From assembly GCF_051659545.1 (NCBI RefSeq), contig NZ_JBOFOR010000272.1:1-40223 (forward strand): DNA of 40,223 nt. The letters are read 5' to 3'. This stretch comes from JBOFOR01 sp051659545 (GTDB lineage Bacteria; Bacillota; Clostridia; Peptostreptococcales; Peptostreptococcaceae). Below, in pieces: positions 30,899 to 39,132 of the stretch (its first letter is position 1; every line of letters starts with the position of its first letter). The position numbers were made by a program, and so were the translations under genes. The notes under the pieces were generated by a model that was not told the DNA's origin, ran no database searches, and saw nothing but the letters and a program-made list of their open reading frames with translations.

Positions 30899-31348
30899 AT
30901 GACTTATACTGAAAAACTCTTAATTCTTCCTAAAGATAATGAGACTATTAATACACTTGTAGGAGCTATATCAGAAGTTAGCAGTGGAGGCGGTTCTGCT
31001 CCTGATTTGTCTGGATATGCAGAAAAATCAGGGTTGTACAAAGATGCCACAACTCCCGTAGACTTAGAAACTACTTGCCAAAGTTTTGAAACTAGAATCA
31101 GTAGTGCGGTAACAAATACTCAATTAACAACAGCATTAGATACATCCACTGCTTTTATGGTATTAGACCCAACTACAAGTACATCTGTTCCATTAGATAC
31201 TGCACTAGCAAATATAAATGCACCTGCCACAAGAATGAGTGAGCAACAAATAGATGTAATAGCAAAAAAAATAGCAAAAGAAATAGTAGAAAACCCTGAT
31301 TATTTAAGAATGATAGTTAAAAGTGTAACAGATGTTATCACTACATAA
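30899..31348 (+). CDS. Head or neck fibre-like protein, 149 aa
   Basis: AAGGT ribosome binding site. A Gly/Ser hinge SSGGGSAPDLSGYAEKSG is followed by a Thr/Ala-rich repeat-like region and a C-terminal helix (QQIDVIAKKIAKEIVENPDY). The hinge and PDL(S/T)xYA pattern resembles that in fibre protein 2, so it could be a head or neck decoration fibre. Not assigned to a family. Confidence 0.6.
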   Translation: MTYTEKLLILPKDNETINTLVGAISEVSSGGGSAPDLSGYAEKSGLYKDATTPVDLETTCQSFETRISSAVTNTQLTTALDTSTAFMVLDPTTSTSVPLDTALANINAPATRMSEQQIDVIAKKIAKEIVENPDYLRMIVKSVTDVITT

Positions 31349-31353
31349 AAAAC

Positions 31354-31890
31354 ATGAATGTTAAAGTAAATATTGACTGGGATAAAATAAAAGATAAGGT
31401 TGAGCAATACCATTTTCAAGTTGGTGTATTTTCTGAAAATAATGCAAGAGCAAAAGTAAGTCATAAAAAATCTTCATTAACAGAAATAAAAAAACTATCA
31501 GCTAAAACTGGCACTCCTGCATATAGAAATATATTTAGATCATCTAAAGGTGAATCAAAAACAACAAACGCCCAATTATTTCAATATGAAATAGAGAAAG
31601 GTAGAAATTATATAGTAGACGCTTTTAATAATCCTGCTAATCTTTCAAGAATAATGACAATATTACGTCAATTTAGTTCTCAAAGTAGCAATTTAAACAT
31701 GCAACAAGCATGTCAAGAATTAGTAAGAATAGTAAGACAATTTATAGAATCAAATCCCTATCGAATGCACAATGCCCCATCAACTATAAAACAAAAGGGA
31801 CAAGACAAATGGTTTATAGATAGTAGACAAGCACAAATGAGTGTAAGAGCTAGATTTATGTCAAAAGAAACGCTTCTGGCTATATCATGA
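31354..31890 (+). CDS. HK97 gp10-like neck/tail-joining protein
   Basis: 178 residues. The C-terminal stretch NPYRMHNAPSTIKQKGQDKWFIDSRQ matches the common gp10-like ending (p..sTi.rKg...pLidtg..), and the helix with VRIVRQFIESNP precedes it as usual. These proteins sit at the head-tail joint. Overlaps the next gene by ATGA, which carries a tail-terminator-sized protein. Confidence 0.65.
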   Translation: MNVKVNIDWDKIKDKVEQYHFQVGVFSENNARAKVSHKKSSLTEIKKLSAKTGTPAYRNIFRSSKGESKTTNAQLFQYEIEKGRNYIVDAFNNPANLSRIMTILRQFSSQSSNLNMQQACQELVRIVRQFIESNPYRMHNAPSTIKQKGQDKWFIDSRQAQMSVRARFMSKETLLAIS

Positions 31891-32387
31891 GTACACAGGG
31901 TGAATATTTTGTATTAGCATTAAAATTACAAGAGCAAATTACAAATACATTACAAGAAATGAAACCCGCTAAACCACATAAAGCTATTAATATCATGAAT
32001 GAATATGAATATAATTCTATATCAGACAAAACAAATCTATACACTTTTTTTTTTGAAATAAAACAGATAGTAAAATTAAGTGATTATAACTATGTAGTAA
32101 GTTACACATTACATGAACATGCAACTACAGCAATGACAAACACTCACAGTATAGGAATGTTAATGTCATTAAAAAGGGCAACAACAATAACACAAACAAA
32201 AATTAAAGAAGGGTATTTATTTTCAACCCAAGTATTAGAAGATGTTATAGATATTGATGACCCTCTAACAAAAGGTAATGTTGATATAACAATCATAAAA
32301 GAAATTGAATTAGATATAGACACATATACTGATATAAGTGATATAGATATAAGTGATATAGAAAATAATACAAAAATAGATAAATAA
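31887..32387 (+). CDS. Tail-terminator-like protein, 166 aa
   Basis: Beta-rich protein with an N-terminal helix (LALKLQEQITNTLQEM) and strands around FFFEIKQIVKLSDYNYVVSYTL, a pattern similar to tail completion proteins. The Asp/Ile-rich end is repetitive (DISDIDISDIE). Last + strand head gene, 19 bases from the convergent leftward gene; no terminator is visible between them, so antisense read-through is likely. Confidence 0.5.
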   Translation: MSTQGEYFVLALKLQEQITNTLQEMKPAKPHKAINIMNEYEYNSISDKTNLYTFFFEIKQIVKLSDYNYVVSYTLHEHATTAMTNTHSIGMLMSLKRATTITQTKIKEGYLFSTQVLEDVIDIDDPLTKGNVDITIIKEIELDIDTYTDISDIDISDIENNTKIDK

Positions 32388-32406
32388 TAGATGAAGTAAA
32401 AAAATG

Positions 32407-33099
32407 TTAAATAGGTATAAAGTTTAAAAGAGTCATACCACACTTACAATTTATAAGTTGCATAGGATGCAATCCTTTGTAAGGTAGATATACAACGACC
32501 TCACTAGGTGAGTATGGTACATTTAGCATACCAATACCAACAATAAAAGTCTTGTTATATACTGCAATATGTGGCTTTCTCTTTATAATGGAAAAACTCG
32601 GATCCCAACTAGCTTTTTCCCCTTCATATAATCTACAAAATTCCATTAAAGAAAGTAAAGACATATGCTTGACAAATCTATTTGTAAGATTCTTTATTGC
32701 TTGAAGTTTTGCAATCTCTTGTAGTTCTTTTTTATATTCAAGTGTTACATCTTTAATATTCTTGATTCTTTCAATTTCTGCAAGGTATATAAGACTGCTA
32801 TAAATAGCTAAATCTAGTACAACATACTCATGTTGCTTATTATTTGTCATCCCCACTTTTTCAAAAGGTTTATATAATTTACTTTCGTCTTCTTGTTTTA
32901 AAGAAGTATCTGCATAATTTTCTGCATTATTAATAATATATGTCGCTACCTTTTTTAAAGGTATACGTGTATTTTTCTCAATGAAAGCATAATTTAATAT
33001 TCCTAATGCTACCATCCCATAATAGATAATAGCATTATGTTCTAATTGCTTTTTCTTTTTATCTTTCTTTTGTAATTCTAATTTTTCAACTTCATGCAT
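32407..33099 (-). CDS. Unknown 230-aa protein after the portal
   Basis: Helical, Lys/Glu-rich N-terminal two thirds, then a compact beta-like end with two Cys (LINCKCGMTLLNF) that could bind metal. It begins on the last base of the portal stop (TAATG), so it is translated with the portal. A minor head or ejection protein would be usual here, but I recognise no family. Confidence 0.65.
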   Translation of the reverse strand: MHEVEKLELQKKDKKKKQLEHNAIIYYGMVALGILNYAFIEKNTRIPLKKVATYIINNAENYADTSLKQEDESKLYKPFEKVGMTNNKQHEYVVLDLAIYSSLIYLAEIERIKNIKDVTLEYKKELQEIAKLQAIKNLTNRFVKHMSLLSLMEFCRLYEGEKASWDPSFSIIKRKPHIAVYNKTFIVGIGMLNVPYSPSEVVVYLPYKGLHPMQLINCKCGMTLLNFIPI

Positions 33100-34541
33100 T
33101 ATTTACTATTTCTTTGAGATGATTTGTTACTATTTTTACTATTATTAGGTTTCTTTTTTATATCTTCAATACTATCTTTGCCATCTTTTTCAACTCCTAT
33201 CTGTTTTTTGATTTCTGCTTTAGCTTTAGAATCAAGTCCTATTAATTTATCTATCTCTAAACCAATATAATATAATCTCTCATCTGTTTTTAATTCTTCT
33301 GGCACTTCTGTATTAAAAATATTTATTTTTTCTCTGATTAATGCATTTGTTTTATATTCTAGCTTTTTATAATCTGCCAATTGACATATTTTACAGAATT
33401 GGTGCATGATAGGTAAGAAAAAATTTTCTGCTAGCATCTTTAAAAAGAAATCATATTTTAATTTGTCTTCTTGATTTTCAGAACTCCAACCTTTCTGTTG
33501 CGTACCAAACAATACGCTTTGAGGTATACCTGTAACAAACCCTATTGTATTACTTAATAGTTCTAACCCTGTTTTTTCTAATGAACCTGAGTAACTAGTA
33601 GTCTGTAAAGAAATATCATATGCGTTTGTTGTAATAATCCCTCCATTTTCTCCATTGACTAATTTTTGGAATGCTTCAGTATATATATTCTTTTCTGATG
33701 GCTTCAAATTAAAATATTCATTTGGTGCTTTTACATGTAAAAATTTTGATGTTTCTATTTTATCACTCATATTTTCTAATAGCATTGCCTGTAACCTAAA
33801 CAATGATTTAAACAATTCATCATAAGAACCGTATTCAGTCGTAATAACAAGCTCTTCATCAAATACCACTTTTTTATTTTTTAATATTGCTGTGTATTCA
33901 ATCTCCTTTGTACTTGGTGAAACAGTTTTTTGTAATGGCTGTATGCCCAATAATTCCCTTCTTCCTTCTGGGGCTTTGATATATATTTTTTCTTGCGTTT
34001 GAGTATTATTATATTCGCATTGAATAGATTTGTCTTTTTCTCCTTTTGCTTTCGTGTCATAATCAGAAAAGACAAATCCGTAATATACTATTCGTTTGCC
34101 TGACATTTCATTTGTATATATGTATTGGTTGCTTTCTTTGTTAATAATAGGGCTATCAGTTTCGATAAAACATCTTGTAATAATATCTGTAATAGATACA
34201 AAGCTTTCTACATATTTTAATGTCTGTATTGGCAATGTATACATAATATCACGCAAATCGCCCAATCTTTCCCGCTTGATTATAGTATCTTCTCCAATTT
34301 CATAATTAGGGTCTTGTACCTGTTCATAACTAAAACCATTGGTTAATACATCCAAACACGCCTTTTCCATCATTTTAGATGATAATTGAAATATTACCTT
34401 TTTAAGTGTTGCTGTGTGGGCTGATTCTAACCCAAAAAAATTAATTTTTTCTTGTTCATCTTTATTATAAAAATTATGTACATTATTCTCTTTGTTACTG
34501 CTTGATTTATTCCTGTAATCATTATAATCATTTATATTCAT
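33099..34541 (-). CDS. Portal protein (DUF1073-like)
   Basis: 480 residues. The ring protein through which DNA is packaged. The segment GFVTGIPQSVLFGTQQKGWSSENQEDKLKYDFF is the characteristic portal pattern (giP.t.LfG....G...s.e.d...y). A wing-like mixed region precedes it and a Lys/Asn/Ser-rich tail follows. Directly downstream of the terminase large subunit, the standard order. Confidence 0.85.
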   Translation of the reverse strand: MNINDYNDYRNKSSSNKENNVHNFYNKDEQEKINFFGLESAHTATLKKVIFQLSSKMMEKACLDVLTNGFSYEQVQDPNYEIGEDTIIKRERLGDLRDIMYTLPIQTLKYVESFVSITDIITRCFIETDSPIINKESNQYIYTNEMSGKRIVYYGFVFSDYDTKAKGEKDKSIQCEYNNTQTQEKIYIKAPEGRRELLGIQPLQKTVSPSTKEIEYTAILKNKKVVFDEELVITTEYGSYDELFKSLFRLQAMLLENMSDKIETSKFLHVKAPNEYFNLKPSEKNIYTEAFQKLVNGENGGIITTNAYDISLQTTSYSGSLEKTGLELLSNTIGFVTGIPQSVLFGTQQKGWSSENQEDKLKYDFFLKMLAENFFLPIMHQFCKICQLADYKKLEYKTNALIREKINIFNTEVPEELKTDERLYYIGLEIDKLIGLDSKAKAEIKKQIGVEKDGKDSIEDIKKKPNNSKNSNKSSQRNSK

Positions 34542-34558
34542 ATATTATTTATGCCTCT

Positions 34559-36097
34559 TCAAATAGATTTAAATACTTCTTTATCATCTTCATTAAATCG
34601 CTCTGCTCCTTTAATTAACACTCTTAAAGCTGATTCTAACGCATCAGGTGCATCACAATATCCTTTGATTTTTCTAACAACAATATTATTGTTATCTGCT
34701 TTCTCTGCAAATCTAAAACTCTTAACTTGATGGAAAAAATCATTCTCACAAAATGAAGACGCTTTTAATACTCCATTGTCAATTAACAATGACATATCAG
34801 ATATTCTAGATAATTTATTACGACTCTGTAGTAATCCAATGCCTCCATACTTAGAGAATTGGGGTAAGTCTTTCATTCCAACGCCTGCCCCATGCAAATC
34901 AAAGTAGAAATTATTAACTTCAAACTCTTCTAATATTTCAATTACTTGGTCGTAGGTCTCATAATATGGCTTTGCAAATAATTTTCCTATAAAATAATAA
35001 CAATGTGATATAGGTGTGTCATATCTATATGCAATTGCTAGTGCTGTGTAACAACTATTTTCATTTGCTGTATTTGCTAGGTCTAAGAATGCAACACTAT
35101 AGCATTGTCTAATGATATTTTTATCAAGATAATGCATTGTAAGATTTTTTAATGGCTCATTTTGAGACGCAACCCAGAAACCGAATTTATCCGATAGCTC
35201 TGTCTCTTGTATATTGCACTTGCTTATAATGTTAAATGCCTCTTTATCTTCAACCTCTAGATATTCACGTTTCAATAATTTAGTATATAATGCTTCCATA
35301 TCTTCCGTTGATATGTTAGTGTTCTTACCTTTGTATATATTCTCTTGTAATGCCCAGAAGTCATTTACTCCTTCAAACAGACTTAATGAATCAAGATAAT
35401 TAAAATGTAATAATGATATTTTACTTTTTGTTCCTAATTTAACCTTTCTATTTTTAATAATATAATCTTTAAAAACCCAGTGACTAGTGCTATTAGGATT
35501 TGAATCAAAATATATATTTGCTTTGCCTGCTGACAACCTATCAAAACACTTCTCGAAGTTGATTTTATCGTACTCTGTTATCTCTGTTCCTAACCATCCA
35601 AATACAGTTTGTCCTTTTATTTTTGAATATGCATCTGTACGACTTAATCCCAAAAACCAAACAGTAATACCGAATATCTTACAAGATGATACATGCCCAC
35701 TATCATTAAAACGATCTTTTAATCCTGCTTGCTCAAATATATCATTACTCTCTTGTAAAAAGTGTGCTGATGCTAACCTTTCAGTTGTTGATGTTACTAA
35801 GAAGATAGCAGGGCGTCTGTTAGGTATGCGTGAATAATCGTATATATCCTTCAAAGAAGACAATATCATAGCTTTAGTTTTTCCTGCTCTCTTAGCTCCA
35901 TGTGCTAGGATTATCTGATTTGTGTTTTTAGTCCTATCAAATATAATTTTTTGTTTCTCTGATAGTGTATAAAGACTTTCAAAGTCTATTAATGTATCAT
36001 CTGTAATATAATACATTGCATCTATTTGTTTTTTAGTATACTTAGTTTCTGCATATTTATTAATAGATGCATAAAAATCGAAACGTTTTAATCTCAT
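34559..36097 (-). CDS. terL: Terminase large subunit
   Basis: 512 residues. Packaging motor ATPase and nuclease. Walker A GAKRAGKT at 67-74; Walker B region GQTVFGWLGTEITEYD; the coupling/ATPase C-motif-like NIYFDSNPNSTSHWVFKDY; RNase H-like nuclease with Asp in VAFLDLANTANEN and Asp/His in FYFDLHGAGVGMKDL. Upstream is a probable small subunit and downstream the portal, all on the - strand. Confidence 0.9.
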   Translation of the reverse strand: MRLKRFDFYASINKYAETKYTKKQIDAMYYITDDTLIDFESLYTLSEKQKIIFDRTKNTNQIILAHGAKRAGKTKAMILSSLKDIYDYSRIPNRRPAIFLVTSTTERLASAHFLQESNDIFEQAGLKDRFNDSGHVSSCKIFGITVWFLGLSRTDAYSKIKGQTVFGWLGTEITEYDKINFEKCFDRLSAGKANIYFDSNPNSTSHWVFKDYIIKNRKVKLGTKSKISLLHFNYLDSLSLFEGVNDFWALQENIYKGKNTNISTEDMEALYTKLLKREYLEVEDKEAFNIISKCNIQETELSDKFGFWVASQNEPLKNLTMHYLDKNIIRQCYSVAFLDLANTANENSCYTALAIAYRYDTPISHCYYFIGKLFAKPYYETYDQVIEILEEFEVNNFYFDLHGAGVGMKDLPQFSKYGGIGLLQSRNKLSRISDMSLLIDNGVLKASSFCENDFFHQVKSFRFAEKADNNNIVVRKIKGYCDAPDALESALRVLIKGAERFNEDDKEVFKSI

Positions 36098-36108
36098 ATA
36101 TAATATAC

Positions 36109-37026
36109 CTATACCTTTTTTACTATATCTTTAGCAGTTTTATATACGTCTAATATGGCTTGCTTCTTCTTAGTAATATCTATTTCGTCCTTTGTAGCTT
36201 TGTTATTGATATTCTTTAACTCTGATTCCGTAGATTTTATTACTCTCTTAGTTTTGTTTATTAACATCCTATTAAGATTATTGCCGTCTAGCTCTGTAAT
36301 AATCTCTGATTTTCTTAAATAGACTTCTCCATAACTCAACTCCATAGTGTAATAATCAAGCTCCAATTGCTTTTTTTGCAACTCATTGCGTAATTGCTCG
36401 ATTTTCTTCTTATCTTTTAGTATATTATCAGTTGATAATGTAGCGTATAATCCTTCCAATTTACCGCTCATCTTAGATAAATCGAATATGTATTTTCCCC
36501 CTTGTGTAACGTCGAACATATGGCTATTCTCACTCATAACTTGCTTGAAGTATTCAATTATTTTTTCATCAGTAAGACAATCCTGTATGTTGGTGTATTT
36601 GTTTTGTAATGTTGCTTTAAGCTTTTTCTCTGCATCTTTGAAGAAATCACTTTTTACTTTTGTATATCTTGATGCAAATGTTTTTCTCTGTATCTCATCA
36701 GTAAAATCTATATCATAGAAGATACATTTAAGCGTAAAGCTATTACTATCATCTCCCATACATTCCTCAAATGTTGGTATTGTATGCTTATTTTTAATAA
36801 GTCCCTTGAAGAATTTATTTAATTTATAACTTGCATCATTAGGATTTACTATATTTAAGGCTTTACTTTCAGGGTCGTATTTTTGTTTTCTTCCTCTCTT
36901 CTTTCTCACAGTTTCAACAGCGGGCTTATATGTATATTCAGTAATATGATGCTTGATTTTTCTTTTTTTTACTTTGATTCTAGTTACCGTATTTGAACCT
37001 TCTTTTATATCTTCATAATTTGGCAT
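36109..37026 (-). CDS. Probable terminase small subunit
   Basis: 305 residues, first gene of the packaging unit, 11 bases before terL. Basic N terminus (KVKKRKIKHHITEY; KKRGRKQKYD), suited to DNA binding, then long coiled-coil helices (LRNELQKKQLELDYYTMELSYGEVYLRKSEIITELDG) typical of the oligomerisation region. It is longer than most small subunits. Function inferred from position and composition. Confidence 0.55.
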   Translation of the reverse strand: MPNYEDIKEGSNTVTRIKVKKRKIKHHITEYTYKPAVETVRKKRGRKQKYDPESKALNIVNPNDASYKLNKFFKGLIKNKHTIPTFEECMGDDSNSFTLKCIFYDIDFTDEIQRKTFASRYTKVKSDFFKDAEKKLKATLQNKYTNIQDCLTDEKIIEYFKQVMSENSHMFDVTQGGKYIFDLSKMSGKLEGLYATLSTDNILKDKKKIEQLRNELQKKQLELDYYTMELSYGEVYLRKSEIITELDGNNLNRMLINKTKRVIKSTESELKNINNKATKDEIDITKKKQAILDVYKTAKDIVKKV

Positions 37027-37257
37027 TTTGTAATTCAGTTGTAACCAGAATATTTATGCTAATAGTAGCATAGTTCTTGATTAATGATAATCTTTATTTT
37101 GATATATATATAGGTAATACTTGTATACTTATTTATATTTTAACTAGTTAGTTTTGATTGAAATATTATTTATTAAGCAATTAGGTATTTCTTAAAAAAA
37201 GTGAGTCAAAAAAGAAACAAGAAACAAGAAGAAAAAAATATATTAATAATATACTAA

Positions 37258-37341
37258 ATGGCATATATTAACAATGTACTGTATTTAATAGTATTCGCTA
37301 TATTAGCAATGAGTATTAATATAATATTAGGTAGTAATTAA
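37258..37341 (+). CDS. 27-aa single-span membrane mini-protein
   Basis: MAYINNVLYLIVFAILAMSI followed by NIILGSN: almost the whole product is one hydrophobic helix. A purine-rich segment (AAGAAACAAGAAG) lies upstream but not at ideal spacing. Could be a small membrane effector or lysis helper, or a chance ORF in AT-rich DNA. Confidence 0.35.
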   Translation: MAYINNVLYLIVFAILAMSINIILGSN

Positions 37342-37436
37342 TATATTAATATGTGTATTATTACATCTATAATAGAGATTAAAATATTTCCGATATTTGT
37401 TGCAATTATAAATGATAAATGATATTATTTAATTAA

Positions 37437-37515
37437 TAGAAATTGGAAGATAGAGACGTTTTTGACCTCATCACTATCTTCACATAAGAAGTATAGCATA
37501 ATTTTCCTCTTTCTA
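37437..37515 (+). ncRNA. Structured 5' leader of the 37552 gene (leader E)
   Basis: Extended -10-like TGATATTAT (TATTAT 37423-37428) predicts a start near 37435. TAGAAA-tt-GGAA (37437-37448) can pair with TTCC-tc-TTTCTA (37504-37515). GAAGATAG (from 37446) can instead pair locally with CTATCTTC (37474-37481), a perfect 8-bp hairpin. Weaker than leaders A and B but of the same design. Confidence 0.4.
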
Positions 37516-37551
37516 AAAGTTTATTTTTTAACTTATTGAACAGAGGATTTT

Positions 37552-38016
37552 ATGAATCAAGAAAGTCAAAACAGCAAACTCAACAATTTTTTTACATATG
37601 ACCTATACGATAATGTAGGGCGAGCTAAGAGAGTATTACAGAATATAATTGAATCTTTTGAAGAGAGAAAAGAGGAAGAGAAAGAGGAAGAGAGCATAAC
37701 AGACAGTATAATATTATATGAAATAACTATTGAAGAAATAGCAAGTGATATATTAGATATAACATATCATCGCGATCCATCTGATCGCAAATATCACGAA
37801 CAAATAGAAAACATAAAAAGTGAATTAGAATATTCAATAAACAGCAGAGTTCCATATGAGACAACCCCGCTACGTTCAATTGAATATATGGCATATGATG
37901 ACGCAATGAGTGAAATTATTGATTTGCACCTAAATAATAAAGATATTACAAAATCAGAGCATTATAACAATGTATTAGATTTCTTAGTGAAGAAGATTTA
38001 TATAAGAGGATTTTAA
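37552..38016 (+). CDS. Unknown 154-aa acidic protein
   Basis: Glu/Asp-rich, helical protein (ERKEEEKEEESITDS). No domain recognised. ACAGAGGA lies 6-8 bases before ATG. The stop is followed after one base by ATG 38018 of a broken small gene, with AGAGGA inside the end of this gene, so the two form one transcript. Confidence 0.65.
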   Translation: MNQESQNSKLNNFFTYDLYDNVGRAKRVLQNIIESFEERKEEEKEEESITDSIILYEITIEEIASDILDITYHRDPSDRKYHEQIENIKSELEYSINSRVPYETTPLRSIEYMAYDDAMSEIIDLHLNNKDITKSEHYNNVLDFLVKKIYIRGF

Positions 38017-38017
38017 T

Positions 38018-38220
38018 ATGAGCAAACTAAAAACAATATTTAACAAAGAAGTAATAGACTTCAAGAAGTAATAGACTTCTTTGTTGAATCAGAAAAATTC
38101 AAAGATGAAAGATTAATGAATGCTATAGTGTATTACGAGGAGTTGTTAAATCTCTTTTGTGAGATGTTGGAATGTGAATATTCACCATTTTGGCAAGGTG
38201 AACTACCCAAAGGTCTTTAG
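38018..38220 (+). pseudogene. Small gene broken by a 17-bp tandem duplication
   Basis: ATG 38018 has a good ribosome binding site (AGAGGA) and follows the 154-aa gene. As written it stops after 17 codons (MSKLKTIFNKEVIDFKK, TAA 38069-38071). Removing one copy of the 17-bp repeat at 38046-38079 restores an open frame of 61 codons: ...EVIDFFVESEKFKDERLMN...ELPKGL, ending TAG 38218-38220. The continuity of sensible sequence after the repair shows it was recently a gene, or is one that switches on and off. Confidence 0.65.
38046..38079 (+). repeat. 17-bp tandem duplication (AAGAAGTAATAGACTTC x2)
   Basis: Two perfect copies, 38046-38062 and 38063-38079. The unit itself contains GAAGT/ACTTC, and the pair is bounded by the inverted repeat AACAAAGAAGT (38042-38052) / ACTTCTTTGTT (38075-38085). 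Hairpin-assisted replication slippage would readily add or remove a copy. Confidence 0.9.
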
Positions 38221-38232
38221 CCTTTGGGTTTT
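38206..38232 (+). terminator. Terminator after the broken small gene
   Basis: CCCAAAGG, 7-base loop, CCTTTGGG, TTTT: perfect 8-bp stem with a short T run. The preceding GAACTA makes it look like an IS200/IS605-type right-end hairpin, but no transposase or partner end is present, so a terminator is the safer call. Confidence 0.6.
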
Positions 38233-38287
38233 AACGGCGTTTGATATAAATAATCTTTTTGATAACTTGGTAAATTGCTTTTATAGG

Positions 38288-38316
38288 GATTCCTTGAAAA
38301 AGGAGTCAAATTTTTT
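38288..38316 (+). terminator. Second terminator hairpin
   Basis: GATTCCTT, loop GAAA, AAGGAGTC (one G-T pair), then AAA and six T. A backup stop for rightward transcription. Confidence 0.55.
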
Positions 38317-38330
38317 AATAAGAAGAATGA

Positions 38331-38357
38331 GAGTAAAATTGTGACTAAATTTTACTC
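38331..38357. terminator. Hairpin between convergent transcripts
   Basis: GAGTAAAATT, 7-base loop, AATTTTACTC (perfect 10 bp), followed by CTATTCTTTTT on the + strand. It abuts the stop of the leftward XRE gene at 38358 and could serve both directions. Confidence 0.55.
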
Positions 38358-38741
38358 CTATTCTTTTTCACTTTGAATCATACTCTTTTTCAGTTTTTCT
38401 AGTGAATGATCTTCACTAGGGTAAAAGTGAATTATGTCTGATATATGTTTTTGCCCAACATCGATAATAGTGTTCACCCCTAAGATTTTTAGAAATTTCA
38501 TCATCATCATTTCACTAAAAGAAGATTTAGGAGATTGGTTTTTTATCTGACTAATTTTAGGTTGATCAAGGTCTAAGATCTTTGCTAAATATTTCTGTTT
38601 CCACCCTTCCTTTAGTATCACTGACAAAGTTTTAGACAATTCTTGTCTTAAACTTTTTTTGATGTGCATTACCATGTTCAAATGTACGATATCACTTTGT
38701 AAAAGTCGTTCTGATATCTCGTTATCTTCTTTTAAAGTCAT
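38358..38741 (-). CDS. XRE-family HTH regulator
   Basis: 127 residues. The HTH lies at about 38-75: LSVILKEGWKQKYLAKILDLDQPKISQIKN, followed by FSEMMMMKFLKILG, the layout of HigA2/NadS-like XRE proteins (sQ.eaAkilglsQp.iS.l..g....fs.d.Lm.iL..lG). No toxin gene is adjacent. It is divergent from the 39133 gene across an AT-rich region that holds a 12-bp palindrome; a repressor or lysis-lysogeny role is plausible. Confidence 0.8.
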   Translation of the reverse strand: MTLKEDNEISERLLQSDIVHLNMVMHIKKSLRQELSKTLSVILKEGWKQKYLAKILDLDQPKISQIKNQSPKSSFSEMMMMKFLKILGVNTIIDVGQKHISDIIHFYPSEDHSLEKLKKSMIQSEKE

Positions 38742-38968
38742 ACTCGATATATAAAATATCTATTATATGGCAGTAAAAAAAAATACAATAGCTTTTTATT
38801 AATTATTTTTTAATTAGTAAATAGGGTTATAAATATAGTAAATTTACTGTATATATACTATATTTTTGATGCTTTTTTATTTCTAAATTAGTATAAGTCA
38901 GATTCACAAATATACTAAAAATATAAATTAATAAAAAAAAGTAAATATATATATAAGTAAATATATTA
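38742..38968. other. AT-rich divergent region upstream of the XRE gene
   Basis: About 230 bases of nearly pure A/T. It contains AGTAAATTTACT (38837-38848, perfect 12-bp palindrome, a likely operator) and two direct copies of AGTAAATATAT (38940-38950 and 38956-38966) just upstream of the 39133 promoter. The composition would suit DNA unwinding at an origin, but no initiator repeats are evident. Confidence 0.45.
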
Positions 38969-39107
38969 TTGGATAGAAATGTGTTATGTGCTATAATTGA
39001 TATCAAGAAGGAAAGCTAAGCGTCTTCAAAATCAGTTAGCTTCCACATAAGGTATATGTTATACCTTATTGGTAAATTTGTAAACATATATAAGCTTTCT
39101 CTTCTTG
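38969..39107 (+). ncRNA. Structured 5' leader of the 39133 gene with its promoter (leader A)
   Basis: TTGGAT (38969-38974), 17-base spacer, TGCTATAAT with -10 at 38992-38997; predicted start 39004. From that base CAAGAAGGAAAGCT (39004-39017) pairs with AGCTTTCTCTTCTTG (39093-39107): 14 bp with one bulge. The same segment, GGAAAGCTAA, can instead pair with TTAGCTTCC (9 bp, one bulge) close by, so the two folds exclude each other. A perfect 10-bp hairpin ATAAGGTATA-TGT-TATACCTTAT (39047-39069) lies between. The distal arm ends 25 bases before ATG 39133. Confidence 0.7.
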
Positions 39108-39132
39108 TGCATAATGATTGAAGAGGTAAAAA

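Larger units (their letters stand above)
37027..37551. other. 525-bp divergent intergenic region
   Basis: Very AT-rich and full of TATA-like sequence. It separates the leftward packaging unit from the rightward 37552 gene, so it should hold both promoters. It includes a 27-codon membrane mini-ORF (37258-37341) and the structured leader at 37437-37515. I see no clear single packaging promoter. A replication origin is possible because of the AT content, but no iterons or dnaA boxes were recognised. Confidence 0.4.

Noticed and set aside
38190..38240. GAACTACCC hairpin resembling an IS200/IS605 right end
   Set aside because: No TnpA or TnpB gene or fragment, no matching left end, and the stem plus T run works as an ordinary terminator at the end of an operon.
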